From assembly GCA_027923505.1 (NCBI GenBank), contig BROI01000028.1, positions 310,001-374,000 of the forward strand: 64,000 nt of DNA, given 5' to 3'. A program made the translations under genes and the position numbers. This DNA comes from Mayamaea pseudoterrestris (taxonomy: Eukaryota > Bacillariophyta > Bacillariophyceae > Sellaphorales > Sellaphoraceae). Numbering within the stretch: position 1 is the stretch's first letter; each line of letters opens with the position of its first letter. Below, in pieces: positions 10,083 through 19,738 of this stretch. Below the pieces are notes generated by a model. That model made no database searches. It saw only the letters and a list, made by a program, of their open reading frames with translations, and had not been told where the DNA came from.

Positions 10083-10853
10083 ATGAAGCTAGCATTAACG
10101 TCTGCTCTCCTTGCTGCTTCGGTCTCGGCCTTTCAACCGATTCAGCAAGTTTCCCAGGCGTCATGTCATCGCAGCAGCACACATCTTTCCATGGGATCGC
10201 AAGGCATGGATTTGTCGGGCAATGCATGGAAGCCAGATAGTGCCAAAATGGGCTCGACGGATACGGGGGACTACTTTCCGGAGGGCTATGACGCAAACTC
10301 GGAGATTGCCTTCACCGAGGGCATGGGAGGAAGCCAAGCGCTGCTGAATGGCGGAAACCGGGGCGTCGAAATGCCAGGCCTTGACTTTGGCGACAGTGGA
10401 TACATGGTGGGCGGAATAGAACAAGCGTCAGAGATTCCTGCTGGCATGCAATTTATTCCGTCCAGTGTTCCAGATGGCGAGCTAGTCATGGACGTAGCGT
10501 CGAGCTCAACGGGAAAAAGTGAGTTCACAATGAATTGTCGGGTAACATTTGACATTTGTTTGTCGTATTGACTCATGTATCGTCTCTTCCTTTTCTTAGC
10601 CGTGCCACTCGAGGTTGCTCCTGTTTGCATGACGTTCGAAGATTACTTTGCCGCGTTTAGCCCCGACTCGCATCCTTCCTTCTCGGTCGCCCCAGTGACT
10701 GGCCGCATGGATCGTCGGGGCGGTGAAAAGACTGTACTTAGTGTTACATGCAATCCCAATGGACAGGCAGGCGAATTTGCTGGCAATCTTGTCATCAACC
10801 TGCCGGAAGACAACTCTAAAATCTGCTACAAGATTATTGCAAAATGCTATTAA
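10083..10853 (+). CDS. Plastid-targeted protein of unknown function, Ig-like C-terminus
   Basis: Exons 10083-10518 and 10600-10853 with an 81-bp intron (GTGAGT..TTCTTAG) give 229 aa. The N-terminus MKLALTSALLAASVSAFQP is a signal peptide plus ASAFAP-like motif, so import into the plastid is likely. The mature part has a Gly/Met-rich, acidic first half. The second half (from TVPLEVAPVCMTFEDYF) alternates hydrophobic and polar residues, with GEKTVLSVTCNP and GEFAGNLVINLPED, resembling a beta-sandwich of the kind seen in MSP/ASH domains. Two Cys near the end could pair. I do not recognise the family and give no function. Confidence 0.7.
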
Positions 10854-11096
10854 GCGAAGCCACGACCACGACTAGTTTGCTGCAATTACGGAGCATTATC
10901 AGGGACAATCGTCCTGCGCTACCTACCATGCGAAAACTGCAACCATGATATTTTCATGACAATAAGTCGTTACACAATGTAGTTAAATAAATGGTTGATT
11001 TACTGTTTATTGCTTTACCTTATGTAAAATGCAAAGCGCACAGGCTGATTGCTCTCGCGCGTATAGGAGTGACCATTATGCACTCAACCATGGAGC

Positions 11097-11581
11097 TTAT
11101 GAGGAATGCTTCTTATCCCAGTTATCATGGTCCACGCCAAGACCCTCATACCGAATCGCTTTCATAGCATCAGCATGAAAGCCGTGGGGGTTCTTGCCAA
11201 GCACCTCAGTCACAGTGACGCGAGGCTTGTCGATCCAGGTAGGAATCACCTCGTGCTTGTGGCTCGGCAAGATGCGAATATCTTGGTAGTTGTACAATGC
11301 ATTGAACGACATGCCAACAATGAAGCAGCCAGCCGCGGTCAAAACGACAATGAGCGGATAGGTCGCTGGGTCCGAGAGGAAGGCTTCTTTGAACGTTTGG
11401 TCCTGGTACACTTTCTGCATTAAAACGACAGATACAAATAAGTGTGAGCGCTTTCATCGAAGGACTTACACGAAATGTTGCAATGATCGAGTGTGCCTAC
11501 CGGGAGGAGTGGATTGCGAACGTTCGTCGCCATGAAGCGACGTCCGGCTGTTGTGATTGGTTTCTGGATGCTGCGCAACAT
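11097..11581 (-). CDS. B12D/NDUFA4-like small mitochondrial membrane protein
   Basis: Exon 1 is 11581-11501 (27 codons), intron 11500-11415 (86 bp, GTAGGC..ATGCAG), exon 2 11414-11097, total 132 aa. The N-terminus MLRSIQKPITTAGRRF is a basic amphipathic presequence typical of mitochondria. One membrane span (YPLIVVLTAAGCFIVGMSFNAL) is followed by a short polar tail with NYQDIRILPSHKHEV. The 'P(L/I)..V...G...F......N...(D/N)(I/V)R(I/V)' pattern resembles the B12D/NDUFA4 (MLRQ) group of respiratory-chain proteins. Exact complex membership is inferred. An alternative donor nearer the exon end (TCGTGTAAGT) would bring a stop, so the GTAGGC donor was preferred. Confidence 0.65.
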
Positions 11582-12340
11582 ATTTCGAAATGTGGGTGGG
11601 TGTTTGATGGGTGTTGAGTATATTGATTGATCTGGATTTGTGGATAGAGACAACAAGTTGGATGCACGTCGATGCTTCTCATCGCGCGCGGTGTGGGTTC
11701 GGATCGACCCGAAGCGGTCGCGTTTGTGTCACGAGTAATGATGCATGCATAGGGAAGCAGCAGTTAGCCATTGGCTATTGTCGGCAGAGCATGGTATGAA
11801 AGATTCAATGTCAGCGGTTGTTAATTTTCAACAATGACAGTACACAAGGGAAGTCGTCCGCAACTGCTTTTCCATGGCAGTCGGCGCGGCACAAGGCCAA
11901 TTTGCCGCACATGGTCGCTTCTGGCTTGATAGTCACTCAATTCGGGTGTAAAGATCCAATTAAATCACACAAAGGTAGCGATAATGATCAAGTGCACATG
12001 CTACTGCGTATAGTTTGATCATTGTAATTTAAATGCGTGCAAATTGCATCGGATAGCTGAAAGGGCGTAATCAGAGTTAGAAATTTCGGAGTCGTAAAGT
12101 GACGTCACATTGAATCGTGCCCATCATTTGCACACTCTGCGTTAGTGTACTTCTTGTCGTCCCCGAAACGTTGTTAACCGTCCGAAAAAGCGCGCGAGGC
12201 TGCCACCGCGCCGGTGCGCGTCGTTCGAGCTCGCCATGGCCATTGCATGTGGGTTTGTTCCATTTTGGAAGACCCAAAGCCGCCATTGAATCCGATAGCC
12301 ACGAGACTACCATCTATAGATTAAACAGCAGTGCATAAGT
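11582..12340. other. Divergent intergenic region, no gene seen
   Basis: This 759-bp stretch between the B12D-like gene and the first LRR gene is one of the longest gene-free pieces of the dense part. It must carry both promoters. A CTATAGATTAAA element at about 12314 lies 27 bp before the LRR start. No repeat or RNA gene was recognised. Confidence 0.5.
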
Positions 12341-14857
12341 ATGCTAGGACCAGACCGTTTCGCTTTCGAGACACCGAATGTGATCGATCCAGGCGACGCG
12401 CCGCCATCGCAACCAGTCCGGCCGGACCAACCTGTTGGCGACGACATGGGCATGAATGGCAATGGCGGATCATCGACAACAAGTCGCAACCAGGACGATG
12501 CATCTCAGAAAACGGTTCCTACTTCGAATCGCTATCATGATGAGCGATCCGTACGTCTCTTGCGCGACATTGCCGACCTTGATCTCAGTCCTCCGACGGA
12601 GCCGTACGATCCGTATCGAGACGATCGAGGCGACGACGACGACTTGGAAGGAGGAGCAGAAAGTAGCAGCAGCAAGCATCATTCGCTTCCAACCGTCGAT
12701 GACGCGCGCATGTATGCGGCCTCATTGCTGCAGGAGTCTAGTGGGCGCAGCGGTGGACGCGACTTTCAGCGGACCGTCAAGCTGCGCATGCCCAAGATGC
12801 CCGTGCTGACGAGCAGCAGCCGCGCATCCGTGGCAAAGACGGCAATTCCACCAGTGTCCGAAGCTCCATACAATCCTCATCGGCACTTACTGCGAAGGCA
12901 GGTCATGCGGCAGGCTCGCAAAGTTTGTGCCGTCATTGTTGTGGTTGTCGTAGTTGTCGTAATTGCAGTGACGGTTCACAACAAGCGCCGGGGAGACGCT
13001 GCTCCGTCGTTGACGACAGCAACGAGCACTGCGGATGGGTCTTTCTTTAATCTACGTTCACAAATCAAGGGCGTCGACACGAAGAAGCGAAAACAAGATA
13101 TCATTGCTTTTCTAATTGACCAAACTGTAACATCGCATTACGATTTGGATGACGCCGACACGCCGCAATCAAAGGCAGTCGACTGGCTCGCCCAGTACGA
13201 CTTGCTCGTTCGACCTGTTCCAACCAAGTTGCATAGTCGACAACGGTTCGTGCAGCGGTACGCTCTGGCGACATTGTATTATGCACTATCGGGTCAACAG
13301 TGGACCAAGAATCACAAATTCCTCAGCTCGGAGGATGAGTGCGGCTGGTTCGATGAGGCGCCCGTTAATGACTATGTTTCGCAAACAGCTGCTTTTGGAG
13401 TTACATGCGATACGAACCTAGCGGTACAGAGTCTCTATGTGCCAGACAATAATCTACAAGGCTCCTTGCCATCGGAATTACGGTTCTTATCAAATCTTGA
13501 CATGATTGCCCTTCCCAACAATGCAATTCGGGGAACCATACCTCGCGAACTGCGCTCATGGAGCAACCTCGTTTACATTGATTTGAAGTACAATCGCATA
13601 TCCGGCATGCTGCCATCATGGATTGGAGATTTGTCAAACTTGGAAGTCCTAGGACTATCGAACAACGAATTTGCTGGCGGGGTGCCGCCCAATTTTGGAA
13701 GTCTTGGGCGATTAAAAACGCTGGCGCTTGACGACAATGCTTTGACTGGCGACTTGGAATGGGTGAACCATCTGACGAAACTGCAGTACTTTTACGGCGA
13801 ACGAAACTCGTTCACGGGGCAAGTGAATGACAATTTCCTTTCCGAGCTTTCGTCCTTAAAAGAACTGGACCTTAGTTCTACTGCGCTATTGGGAGACGAT
13901 TTTCCGCTACATTTATTGAAGCATCCATCGCTGGAGATATTGGACCTATCGCATACTCAACTCAAAGGCTCGCTCCCTGTGATACCCAGTATGAACAATG
14001 TACTTCAGTTCTTGTCCCTTCGTCATTGCAACATAAGTGGCACGATTCCACCATCGCTGCAACAGCTGCAAGGTTTGGAGCACTTGGATCTAACGGAAAA
14101 TGCTTTCGGAGGGACGATACCAAACGTGCTAGGTCGGTTGACTAACCTCAAGTTTCTGTTTCTGGGTCGAAATAATTTTGACGCCATGAGTGAAATGCCG
14201 CCACTCTTCTCGCAGCTCACGGACCTTCGTGAACTTTCACTGGAATCATCTAACTTGAGCGGGCGCATTCCCTCGTGGATATCATACTTGGAGTACTTAA
14301 AGCTTTTGAATTTAAGTTGCAACAATATGGATGGCACTATTCCTCCAGCGATTTGGGACTTGCCCGAGCTTACCTTCGTGATGCTCCACGACAATCAACT
14401 CTCCGGCGAGATTCCTTCGGATATACAGGGCGCTGGGAAAATGCAAGTCTTGAGCTTGTTCAACAACTCCCTCACGGGCGATATTACGTATTTTTGCGAT
14501 GCCAATCCAGACTTTTCGTTCATTGCACCTGACTGCACTGTGACCTGCGACACTTCCTGCTGCGAAAAGTGTTGCAAGGCTGACGAAAAAGAGTGTTTCA
14601 GGTCAGAGCTTCCCATGTATCTGACGGAATACGAAGGGGCATGGGAGTATGGCTTCGATCGAGCTTCGTACAGCTTTGATCCAGACATTTTGGAGAATTC
14701 AGAAGGCGATCAAGGAGGGATGCCTGAAACTATTATAGGTGACAATTTTCAGTATCCAGTGGACCAGAAACCCAATGAATACCTCCCCGACCCGTTTGAT
14801 CCGACGGTGACAATGGAAAACTTCACTGTTCCTACCAATGGAGGCGGTACGCCCTAG
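12341..14857 (+). CDS. LRR membrane protein with internal anchor and C-terminal Cys cluster
   Basis: An 838-aa single-exon gene. Residues 1-190 are polar and acidic with no signal peptide. A basic stretch then leads into one membrane span (CAVIVVVVVVVVIAVTV, about 194-211), giving a type II topology. A globular region (about 230-365) follows, holding ALATLYYALSGQQW and a CGWF..VTCD module like the LRR N-cap 'GW....N.C.W.GV.C'. About 13 plant-type LRRs (LxxLxxLxLxxNxLxGxIPxx) run from about 365 to 720. The C-terminus has a Cys cluster CTVTCDTSCCEKCCKADEKEC (split here only for reading) and the motif WEYGFDRASYSF. No kinase domain is present. A surface adhesion or recognition role is inferred. 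The gene at 44885-47027 shares the whole layout. Confidence 0.8.
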   Translation: MLGPDRFAFETPNVIDPGDAPPSQPVRPDQPVGDDMGMNGNGGSSTTSRNQDDASQKTVPTSNRYHDERSVRLLRDIADLDLSPPTEPYDPYRDDRGDDDDLEGGAESSSSKHHSLPTVDDARMYAASLLQESSGRSGGRDFQRTVKLRMPKMPVLTSSSRASVAKTAIPPVSEAPYNPHRHLLRRQVMRQARKVCAVIVVVVVVVVIAVTVHNKRRGDAAPSLTTATSTADGSFFNLRSQIKGVDTKKRKQDIIAFLIDQTVTSHYDLDDADTPQSKAVDWLAQYDLLVRPVPTKLHSRQRFVQRYALATLYYALSGQQWTKNHKFLSSEDECGWFDEAPVNDYVSQTAAFGVTCDTNLAVQSLYVPDNNLQGSLPSELRFLSNLDMIALPNNAIRGTIPRELRSWSNLVYIDLKYNRISGMLPSWIGDLSNLEVLGLSNNEFAGGVPPNFGSLGRLKTLALDDNALTGDLEWVNHLTKLQYFYGERNSFTGQVNDNFLSELSSLKELDLSSTALLGDDFPLHLLKHPSLEILDLSHTQLKGSLPVIPSMNNVLQFLSLRHCNISGTIPPSLQQLQGLEHLDLTENAFGGTIPNVLGRLTNLKFLFLGRNNFDAMSEMPPLFSQLTDLRELSLESSNLSGRIPSWISYLEYLKLLNLSCNNMDGTIPPAIWDLPELTFVMLHDNQLSGEIPSDIQGAGKMQVLSLFNNSLTGDITYFCDANPDFSFIAPDCTVTCDTSCCEKCCKADEKECFRSELPMYLTEYEGAWEYGFDRASYSFDPDILENSEGDQGGMPETIIGDNFQYPVDQKPNEYLPDPFDPTVTMENFTVPTNGGGTP

Positions 14858-15193
14858 GTGGCTCTGTGTCATCGACATGCTGCAGTCCGTGGACGCGTAC
14901 TGCTTCGCGAGCACAAAAGACGATGCGTTGTCGATACCGCAACCCTCATCACTTCACCGGTAGCATAATGTTGTTCTAATAATGTAAATTAAAAACTTGA
15001 CTGCACTTATTGCAAGTGATTGACGTCTTGAAAGTTCCCACAGTATGCTCAAGTAGTATAATGTCGCATATGGCATCGCAGCGGGTTTGAGTCTTGGCAT
15101 CGCGCACATCGACATGCATGATGATGGAAGCTGGAAGCTGGCGGCAAAACGACCATCACATTGCTATATAGTGCCGTCTTGATTACTTAAACG
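14858..15193. other. Intergenic stretch with TATA-like box
   Basis: This 336-bp stretch lies between two genes on the same strand. A perfect CTATATAG at 15164-15171 sits only 23-30 bp from the next ATG at 15194. If it were the TATA box, transcription would start at or just after that ATG, which would favour the in-frame ATGs at 15200 or 15203. Nothing else was seen. Confidence 0.4.
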
Positions 15194-16807
15194 ATGAGAA
15201 TGATGAGAGTGCTATGCAGCGCCTTCTTGTACTTGACAACGTCATTCAGTTTGGCTTTTATGCAGCAGCCATTCTCGCTGATCTCCTCTCGCCACGTCGT
15301 CCTGGTGCACCCTACGCAAGAATCATTATCGCGCCTTCACCTTTGGAAGAAAGATGATCGAACACCAGAGGAGATTGAAGAGGAGGCTCGCTTGCAAGTA
15401 TTGGAGTCGCGGCGGTTTATGATTCGTGACACACTGAAAGCTGCTGATTCATTGAGAAACTTTAGATTGGCGAACAATATGGTTCCAGAATTGGATCCCG
15501 AAACTGGCAAGCCCATCAAGAGCGACTCCAAAGCTGCAGTAACAATGACTGCCTTTGTTGTTGCAGCTGGAGCTATTCTACTACGGGTGGGTGGCCGAGC
15601 AGCTCTGGTGTCTGCAGTGGGTTTGGACTTTGCGAACGAAAACCCAGAATTGAAGCAGCAACTGGACCAGATACTCGAAGTTGCGGACGCCATGGATCCT
15701 GTGCAGAAGGTTTTGTTATTCACTGCCTGCTGGACCGCAGTGAAGGTCCTTTGCTTCGATGCTGGAGGTGTAGTCCTGGCTTTGGCGAGTGGAATTCTTT
15801 TCGGCGGCGTTGTGCAAGGCGCTGTCGTTTCTGCCGCAGCTGCAACGTTTGGTTCATCCATTGCTTTCGGTTTCGCAAAAGTGCAGTCTCCGGTCCGACA
15901 AAAAGCTCTTGACTTACTAGACGAGTATCCGTCGCTTCGGGGCATTGAACGTGTTGTTGCAAAGGACGGACTGAAGGCTATCCTTACCCTTCGCTTGGCG
16001 CCGATTTTGCCTATTCCAATCGGTTTGTACAACTATGTCTATGGCGTTACAAACGTTCCATATCTTGACTTTGCTGGTGGAATCTTTCTTGGCAGCCTCA
16101 AGCCATACCTTTTGGACTCATACTTGGGAGTTTTTGGCATGAGTATCGTCGAAGGTGATGCCTCCAGCGGATGGCAAGACGCGCTACTCTTGGGTGCTCT
16201 TGGCTTTAGCGTCTTGATAGGCGTTTTCGCGTCACAGCTTGCCAGCGAAACATGGGAGACCGTTTTAGAGGAAGTGGAAGCGGAGAAACTGAAACGAAAG
16301 GAGCTAGGAGAAGACGTCGACGAGAAAGAGAAAGTGTCTAACGTTTTTATGGGCGTCGAACTACCAGAATGGATTGTTCGGTCGCAAATGGCACTCAAAG
16401 AAGCTGATGAGCGAATTCAAAGTATGATTGTCGACGAATATCACGCTCAAGTATGGAATTTTACAAAGGCCGATGGAGGTCCACCACCAGACAAAGATCC
16501 AGCACAGTGGCCATCTTCAGTTGAGAAAGTATCAGCGAATCAAGGATTTGATGTCGGTGCTGCGACTGCTGATGGTGTCGTCCTGAGTGGATTGCTGTTC
16601 CAGACGTTTCTCAAATACGCCGATCCACTTCACAAAGATGATGGCGAGACTGTAGAAAAGCGACGGTTTGGGTCGAACTCGTCGGGGAGTCAGCTACTGT
16701 CGACCGAAGAAACCGACACACAAGATCTTTTGACAAGGCTTGGATCCCTTCGATCAGTGGCACAGGCTCGAATAGAATCTCTTGAAAAGCAAGCTAGCGC
16801 AAAATAA
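15194..16807 (+). CDS. VTT/DedA-like (TMEM64/TVP38 family) membrane protein, probably plastid
   Basis: A 537-aa single-exon gene. The N-terminus (VLCSAFLYLTTSFSLAFMQQ) is a signal peptide followed by SLAFMQ, a weaker ASAFAP-like site, and a Ser/His-rich transit-like stretch. The VTT (SNARE-associated) core spans about 195-325: a GGVVLALASGILFGG..GAVVSAAAATFGS block, then LTLRLAPILPIPIGLYNYVYG, and FLGSLKPY, which match the family's two conserved re-entrant parts. Several membrane spans surround it. An amphipathic, acidic C-terminal third (about 350-537) has coiled-coil character (EEVEAEKLKRKELGEDVDEKE). Family members act as lipid scramblases or transporters; the cargo here is unknown. The stop is only 30 bp from the stop of the convergent gene. 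Confidence 0.8.
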   Translation: MRMMRVLCSAFLYLTTSFSLAFMQQPFSLISSRHVVLVHPTQESLSRLHLWKKDDRTPEEIEEEARLQVLESRRFMIRDTLKAADSLRNFRLANNMVPELDPETGKPIKSDSKAAVTMTAFVVAAGAILLRVGGRAALVSAVGLDFANENPELKQQLDQILEVADAMDPVQKVLLFTACWTAVKVLCFDAGGVVLALASGILFGGVVQGAVVSAAAATFGSSIAFGFAKVQSPVRQKALDLLDEYPSLRGIERVVAKDGLKAILTLRLAPILPIPIGLYNYVYGVTNVPYLDFAGGIFLGSLKPYLLDSYLGVFGMSIVEGDASSGWQDALLLGALGFSVLIGVFASQLASETWETVLEEVEAEKLKRKELGEDVDEKEKVSNVFMGVELPEWIVRSQMALKEADERIQSMIVDEYHAQVWNFTKADGGPPPDKDPAQWPSSVEKVSANQGFDVGAATADGVVLSGLLFQTFLKYADPLHKDDGETVEKRRFGSNSSGSQLLSTEETDTQDLLTRLGSLRSVAQARIESLEKQASAK

Positions 16808-16837
16808 CGATTCTACTTTCCTTTCCTTGACCTTGCC

Positions 16838-17152
16838 TCATCGTCGTTCATTCCCCATGTCGGCCCTCTTCTGTGCCAAAGCTTCCCTGCATTTACGACT
16901 AGACTCTGTGAGTCGATCTATTCGTGTACCTAGATCGTCAAGTCCGTTATGTACTGACTCGAACATATGTAATGATGCGCTGAATGCCATGTTTAGTTTC
17001 TGAATAAGGTGCAGTTCGAAATCAAGGCGGGCTTCTTCGTCGTCATGATTGCCTGGCGTTGGTAATTTCGATTCTAAGCTTTCATCAAGGTGGTTACTGG
17101 ACTCGTAAGATGTTTCTTCCGTTTGAGCAGCTTGCTCTGGCGCGTCTGACAT
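16838..17152 (-). CDS. Small acidic coiled-coil protein
   Basis: A 104-aa open frame with ATG. The first 40 residues are acidic and disordered (EQAAQTEETSYESSNHLDES). Residues 42-95 form one amphipathic helix with heptad-like spacing (LDFELHLIQKLNMAF, then LDDLGTRIDRLTE). Length and layout recall small helical subunits of multi-protein complexes such as DASH/DUO1 or BLOC-type proteins, but I cannot assign one. Its 3' end faces the VTT gene with a 30-bp gap, so their transcripts probably overlap. Confidence 0.55.
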   Translation of the reverse strand: MSDAPEQAAQTEETSYESSNHLDESLESKLPTPGNHDDEEARLDFELHLIQKLNMAFSASLHMFESVHNGLDDLGTRIDRLTESSRKCREALAQKRADMGNERR

Positions 17153-17247
17153 GTTTGTTTAGAACGTTAGTGATGTAGGAGGTCTTGGCCATGGTTGCGC
17201 GGTTGCCGCGCTGCTTCGTGGCTGTCGTCGTACCGGCACTTACGCTT

Positions 17248-17270
17248 AGCTACCGCATACTGCGGTAGCT
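17248..17270. promoter_or_regulatory. Perfect 10-bp inverted repeat (hairpin)
   Basis: AGCTACCGCA, a 3-base loop TAC, and TGCGGTAGCT form a perfect hairpin. It lies 96 bp upstream of the small coiled-coil gene and 179 bp beyond the stop of the TM9SF gene, in the 296-bp gap between them. It may be a bound operator-like palindrome or an RNA hairpin in the TM9SF 3' region. Confidence 0.55.
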
Positions 17271-17448
17271 TGCGGCCAAGTCTCACGTAATTGTCGTCAT
17301 GATGTGTCTTCAGTTGGTAAATAGGCTCAATATAAGTAATGCTTTACACAATTACTGCTATAACTCGAATCGTGACCGTACAAAGCATCCTTTCAGACCT
17401 CCTTGCCTTTGCCCTCATTAGACATCGTATGCTCCTTTGATGTACCTT

Positions 17449-19386
17449 TTAATCCACCTTGATTGTTCCAAAAATCTTGCGCACAAACCAGAGCGAGGTC
17501 AAGGATCCGACGGTTCCAAACACCAACAGCATGGAGAAGGAGAGCAAAAACATGTAACCAAAGTAAAGCAGGTACGTCATGACCATTCGCGACGGCTCGA
17601 GCGCCTTGAACCAAAAGATGGAGTAAACCAGCGTATACATGGCGACTGAGCCAGAGCAGAGGAAGGAATACCACCACCATCTGTGATTCTCCGCGCAGAG
17701 CTGGTAGTATACCAAGAGGACGGTAACCTCGGCGCACGTGACAATCAAGATCAAGTAGACAATCAAGGTGAAACCAAAGACGTAGTAAAACTGGTCCATC
17801 CACAAGCTTGTCATGATGAAAAAGAGCTCCACGTAGGCGGCCGCAAACGGAATGATACCCGTAAAGATCATACCGACGCGCGGATCCAAGAGTGGTGGCG
17901 GCGGCGGAATGGCGCGCGCAATCGTGCTAGTCACCGTCGGGTACTCGAGGGCTTCCTCCTTGTAGGCAAAGTAAGCGCCGAGGAAGCACAGAGGAATCTG
18001 AACGCAGCACCACATGGCCGCCACAATGATCACGTCCAAGAAAGGTGCACTGGCCGCCGAATGCAAAATCCAGAGAATCACGTTGAAAAAGAGAAAAATG
18101 CCAAAGGCAATACCCGGAAAGAAAATCGCCGTGATAATGGTGCAAAGCTGCCACTGACGTCCGCGGAACGACTTGTACAACTTGCCGCTAATGTATCCAG
18201 CCGCCGAGCCAGAGAGCATGTAAAAGACCAGGAATGCGTTCATGAGCGACCCACGCCGAGCCGGTGACAAGAAACCGACAGCAGCAAAAATGATTGCAAA
18301 GAGCGCAGTCAAGGCCAGCTGGCTACCCGATCCAATAAAGACGCAGTAAATCATGGGGTAGGTTTGTGGAGGACGGAAAACGTCGGCATGAACCAACTTC
18401 CAACCAGTTTCATCCACATCTTCGTCCTTTTCTTCATCCGCCAAGGCTGCAAGGGCATTGTAAGCGGCAATATCACGGCGCAAGTTTCGCACCAAAATGG
18501 AAACCACCAAGAGCGAAAGGAACAAGACAACCAAAATGGAATTGGTAATGGAATACCAGTGGACCTGCGCCGGAACCAAATGATCCTCACTCAAGTAAAC
18601 ATCCCAACGCGAGCTCCATTCCTGGTCACTCATTTCCCAAATGACATCGTACGTGTAGAGAATCGACTCGGCAACCTTGACAACTTGGCTCGTGCGAATA
18701 TCGTCGCGCGACAAGTGCTTCTTGTCCGAACATGTGGTGAGCTTTTTGGTCAAGCCTTCCTTGGCGATTCCGTCCCACTCGTACTTGTCTTCAAACTCGT
18801 GCTTGACGCTGAGCGGCTCGACGGCGAAGCCAACGACGCGATTGCCATCGTCCACGGGGTGATACTGAACATGAATATTGACATGATTGTAAATGAACGG
18901 CAAGTCGTTATCGGGGCCCATGAAACCAATGGGGAAGCCACCAGCGTAGCGCTTCTTTTCCTCGCCCTTTTTGCCTAGTCCAATGGCAGCGGATGGAAGG
19001 TTATCAATGATCCAGTTATTATGGTAGCCATACTTGATATGCAGACGCAACTTGGCCGCCTCGACCTTTTGCAAATTCACTTGGCAGAGCTTTTGGCAAA
19101 AGACTTCCGTGAGCATGCTAATTTGGTAGGGACTATTCTGAATCTTGTTTCCCGTCAGGAATTCTCCCAGATTCTCACTCGCCATGTCGGGCCCTCCCTC
19201 GGGCGCGCAAAAGGGAAGACGGTAGTAGTCGCGCGGAATCTGCGTGTGCGTCGAGGTCAAGGCATTGACCTTGAGGGGGACTGCTTCACCCTCCTTGAAG
19301 GAGTGCGGCTTGATGCCGGGCATGTAAAAGCCATGGCTCAGTTGCAATTGCAGCAACAAGGCGCCAATAAACAGCAACTTGATCAT
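17449..19386 (-). CDS. Transmembrane 9 superfamily protein (nonaspanin)
   Basis: A 645-aa single-exon gene. Signal peptide 1-19, then GFYMPGIKPHSFKEGE, the family's conserved N-terminal signature. A large lumenal domain (20-275) holds the PRDYYRLPFC block. The C-terminal half has nine predicted membrane spans starting near residue 280. The protein ends ...TIKVD, a KXD tail known to keep TM9SF proteins in the Golgi through COPI and AP complexes. The family acts in endosome/Golgi sorting, in phagocytosis and in surface delivery of membrane proteins. Length matches TM9SF2/4-type members. It is divergent from the ClpR gene (352 bp between starts). Confidence 0.93.
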   Translation of the reverse strand: MIKLLFIGALLLQLQLSHGFYMPGIKPHSFKEGEAVPLKVNALTSTHTQIPRDYYRLPFCAPEGGPDMASENLGEFLTGNKIQNSPYQISMLTEVFCQKLCQVNLQKVEAAKLRLHIKYGYHNNWIIDNLPSAAIGLGKKGEEKKRYAGGFPIGFMGPDNDLPFIYNHVNIHVQYHPVDDGNRVVGFAVEPLSVKHEFEDKYEWDGIAKEGLTKKLTTCSDKKHLSRDDIRTSQVVKVAESILYTYDVIWEMSDQEWSSRWDVYLSEDHLVPAQVHWYSITNSILVVLFLSLLVVSILVRNLRRDIAAYNALAALADEEKDEDVDETGWKLVHADVFRPPQTYPMIYCVFIGSGSQLALTALFAIIFAAVGFLSPARRGSLMNAFLVFYMLSGSAAGYISGKLYKSFRGRQWQLCTIITAIFFPGIAFGIFLFFNVILWILHSAASAPFLDVIIVAAMWCCVQIPLCFLGAYFAYKEEALEYPTVTSTIARAIPPPPPLLDPRVGMIFTGIIPFAAAYVELFFIMTSLWMDQFYYVFGFTLIVYLILIVTCAEVTVLLVYYQLCAENHRWWWYSFLCSGSVAMYTLVYSIFWFKALEPSRMVMTYLLYFGYMFLLSFSMLLVFGTVGSLTSLWFVRKIFGTIKVD

Positions 19387-19738
19387 GGTGTAGTAAATGT
19401 GTAGCCTCGAAGGACGTTAGTCGTAATCAGTATTCAAGAACTGCAGGCAGGCTTTTTGCAATCTCCTCCAACCAGCTTGGCGACTGTTGCCGAACGTCTC
19501 GCCGGATTCGCCGCCTGGCACGAAAGGTACGTAGAGTCATGGGACGCGATGGAGTAGCGTTTATCGTGAAAGAAGTACCTCGAGCCACTCTGAAGCGTGC
19601 GACTATGCAACCGGTCACACCGTTACTCACTTCGTGCCAGCCGCACGTCATCCGCTGCCGACCAGCTGGGGTTTCTGCCATGAGGATCCCGCAAGTTTGC
19701 TCAGTCGCCATCATCATCTTATAATACTGCTTGGCATC
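19387..19738. other. Divergent intergenic region
   Basis: This 352-bp stretch separates the starts of the TM9SF and ClpR genes. A TTATAATA element at about 19720 lies 20 bp before the ClpR ATG. No gene or repeat seen. Confidence 0.4.

Noticed and set aside
15337-16032. 231-codon minus-strand open frame opposite the VTT gene
   Set aside because: Shadow of the coding strand; Ser/Ala/Thr-rich without motifs, while the plus strand has a clear family match.
17683-18267. Long plus-strand open frame opposite TM9SF
   Set aside because: It is the antisense of a clear TM9SF coding region; charged, repetitive composition typical of shadow frames.
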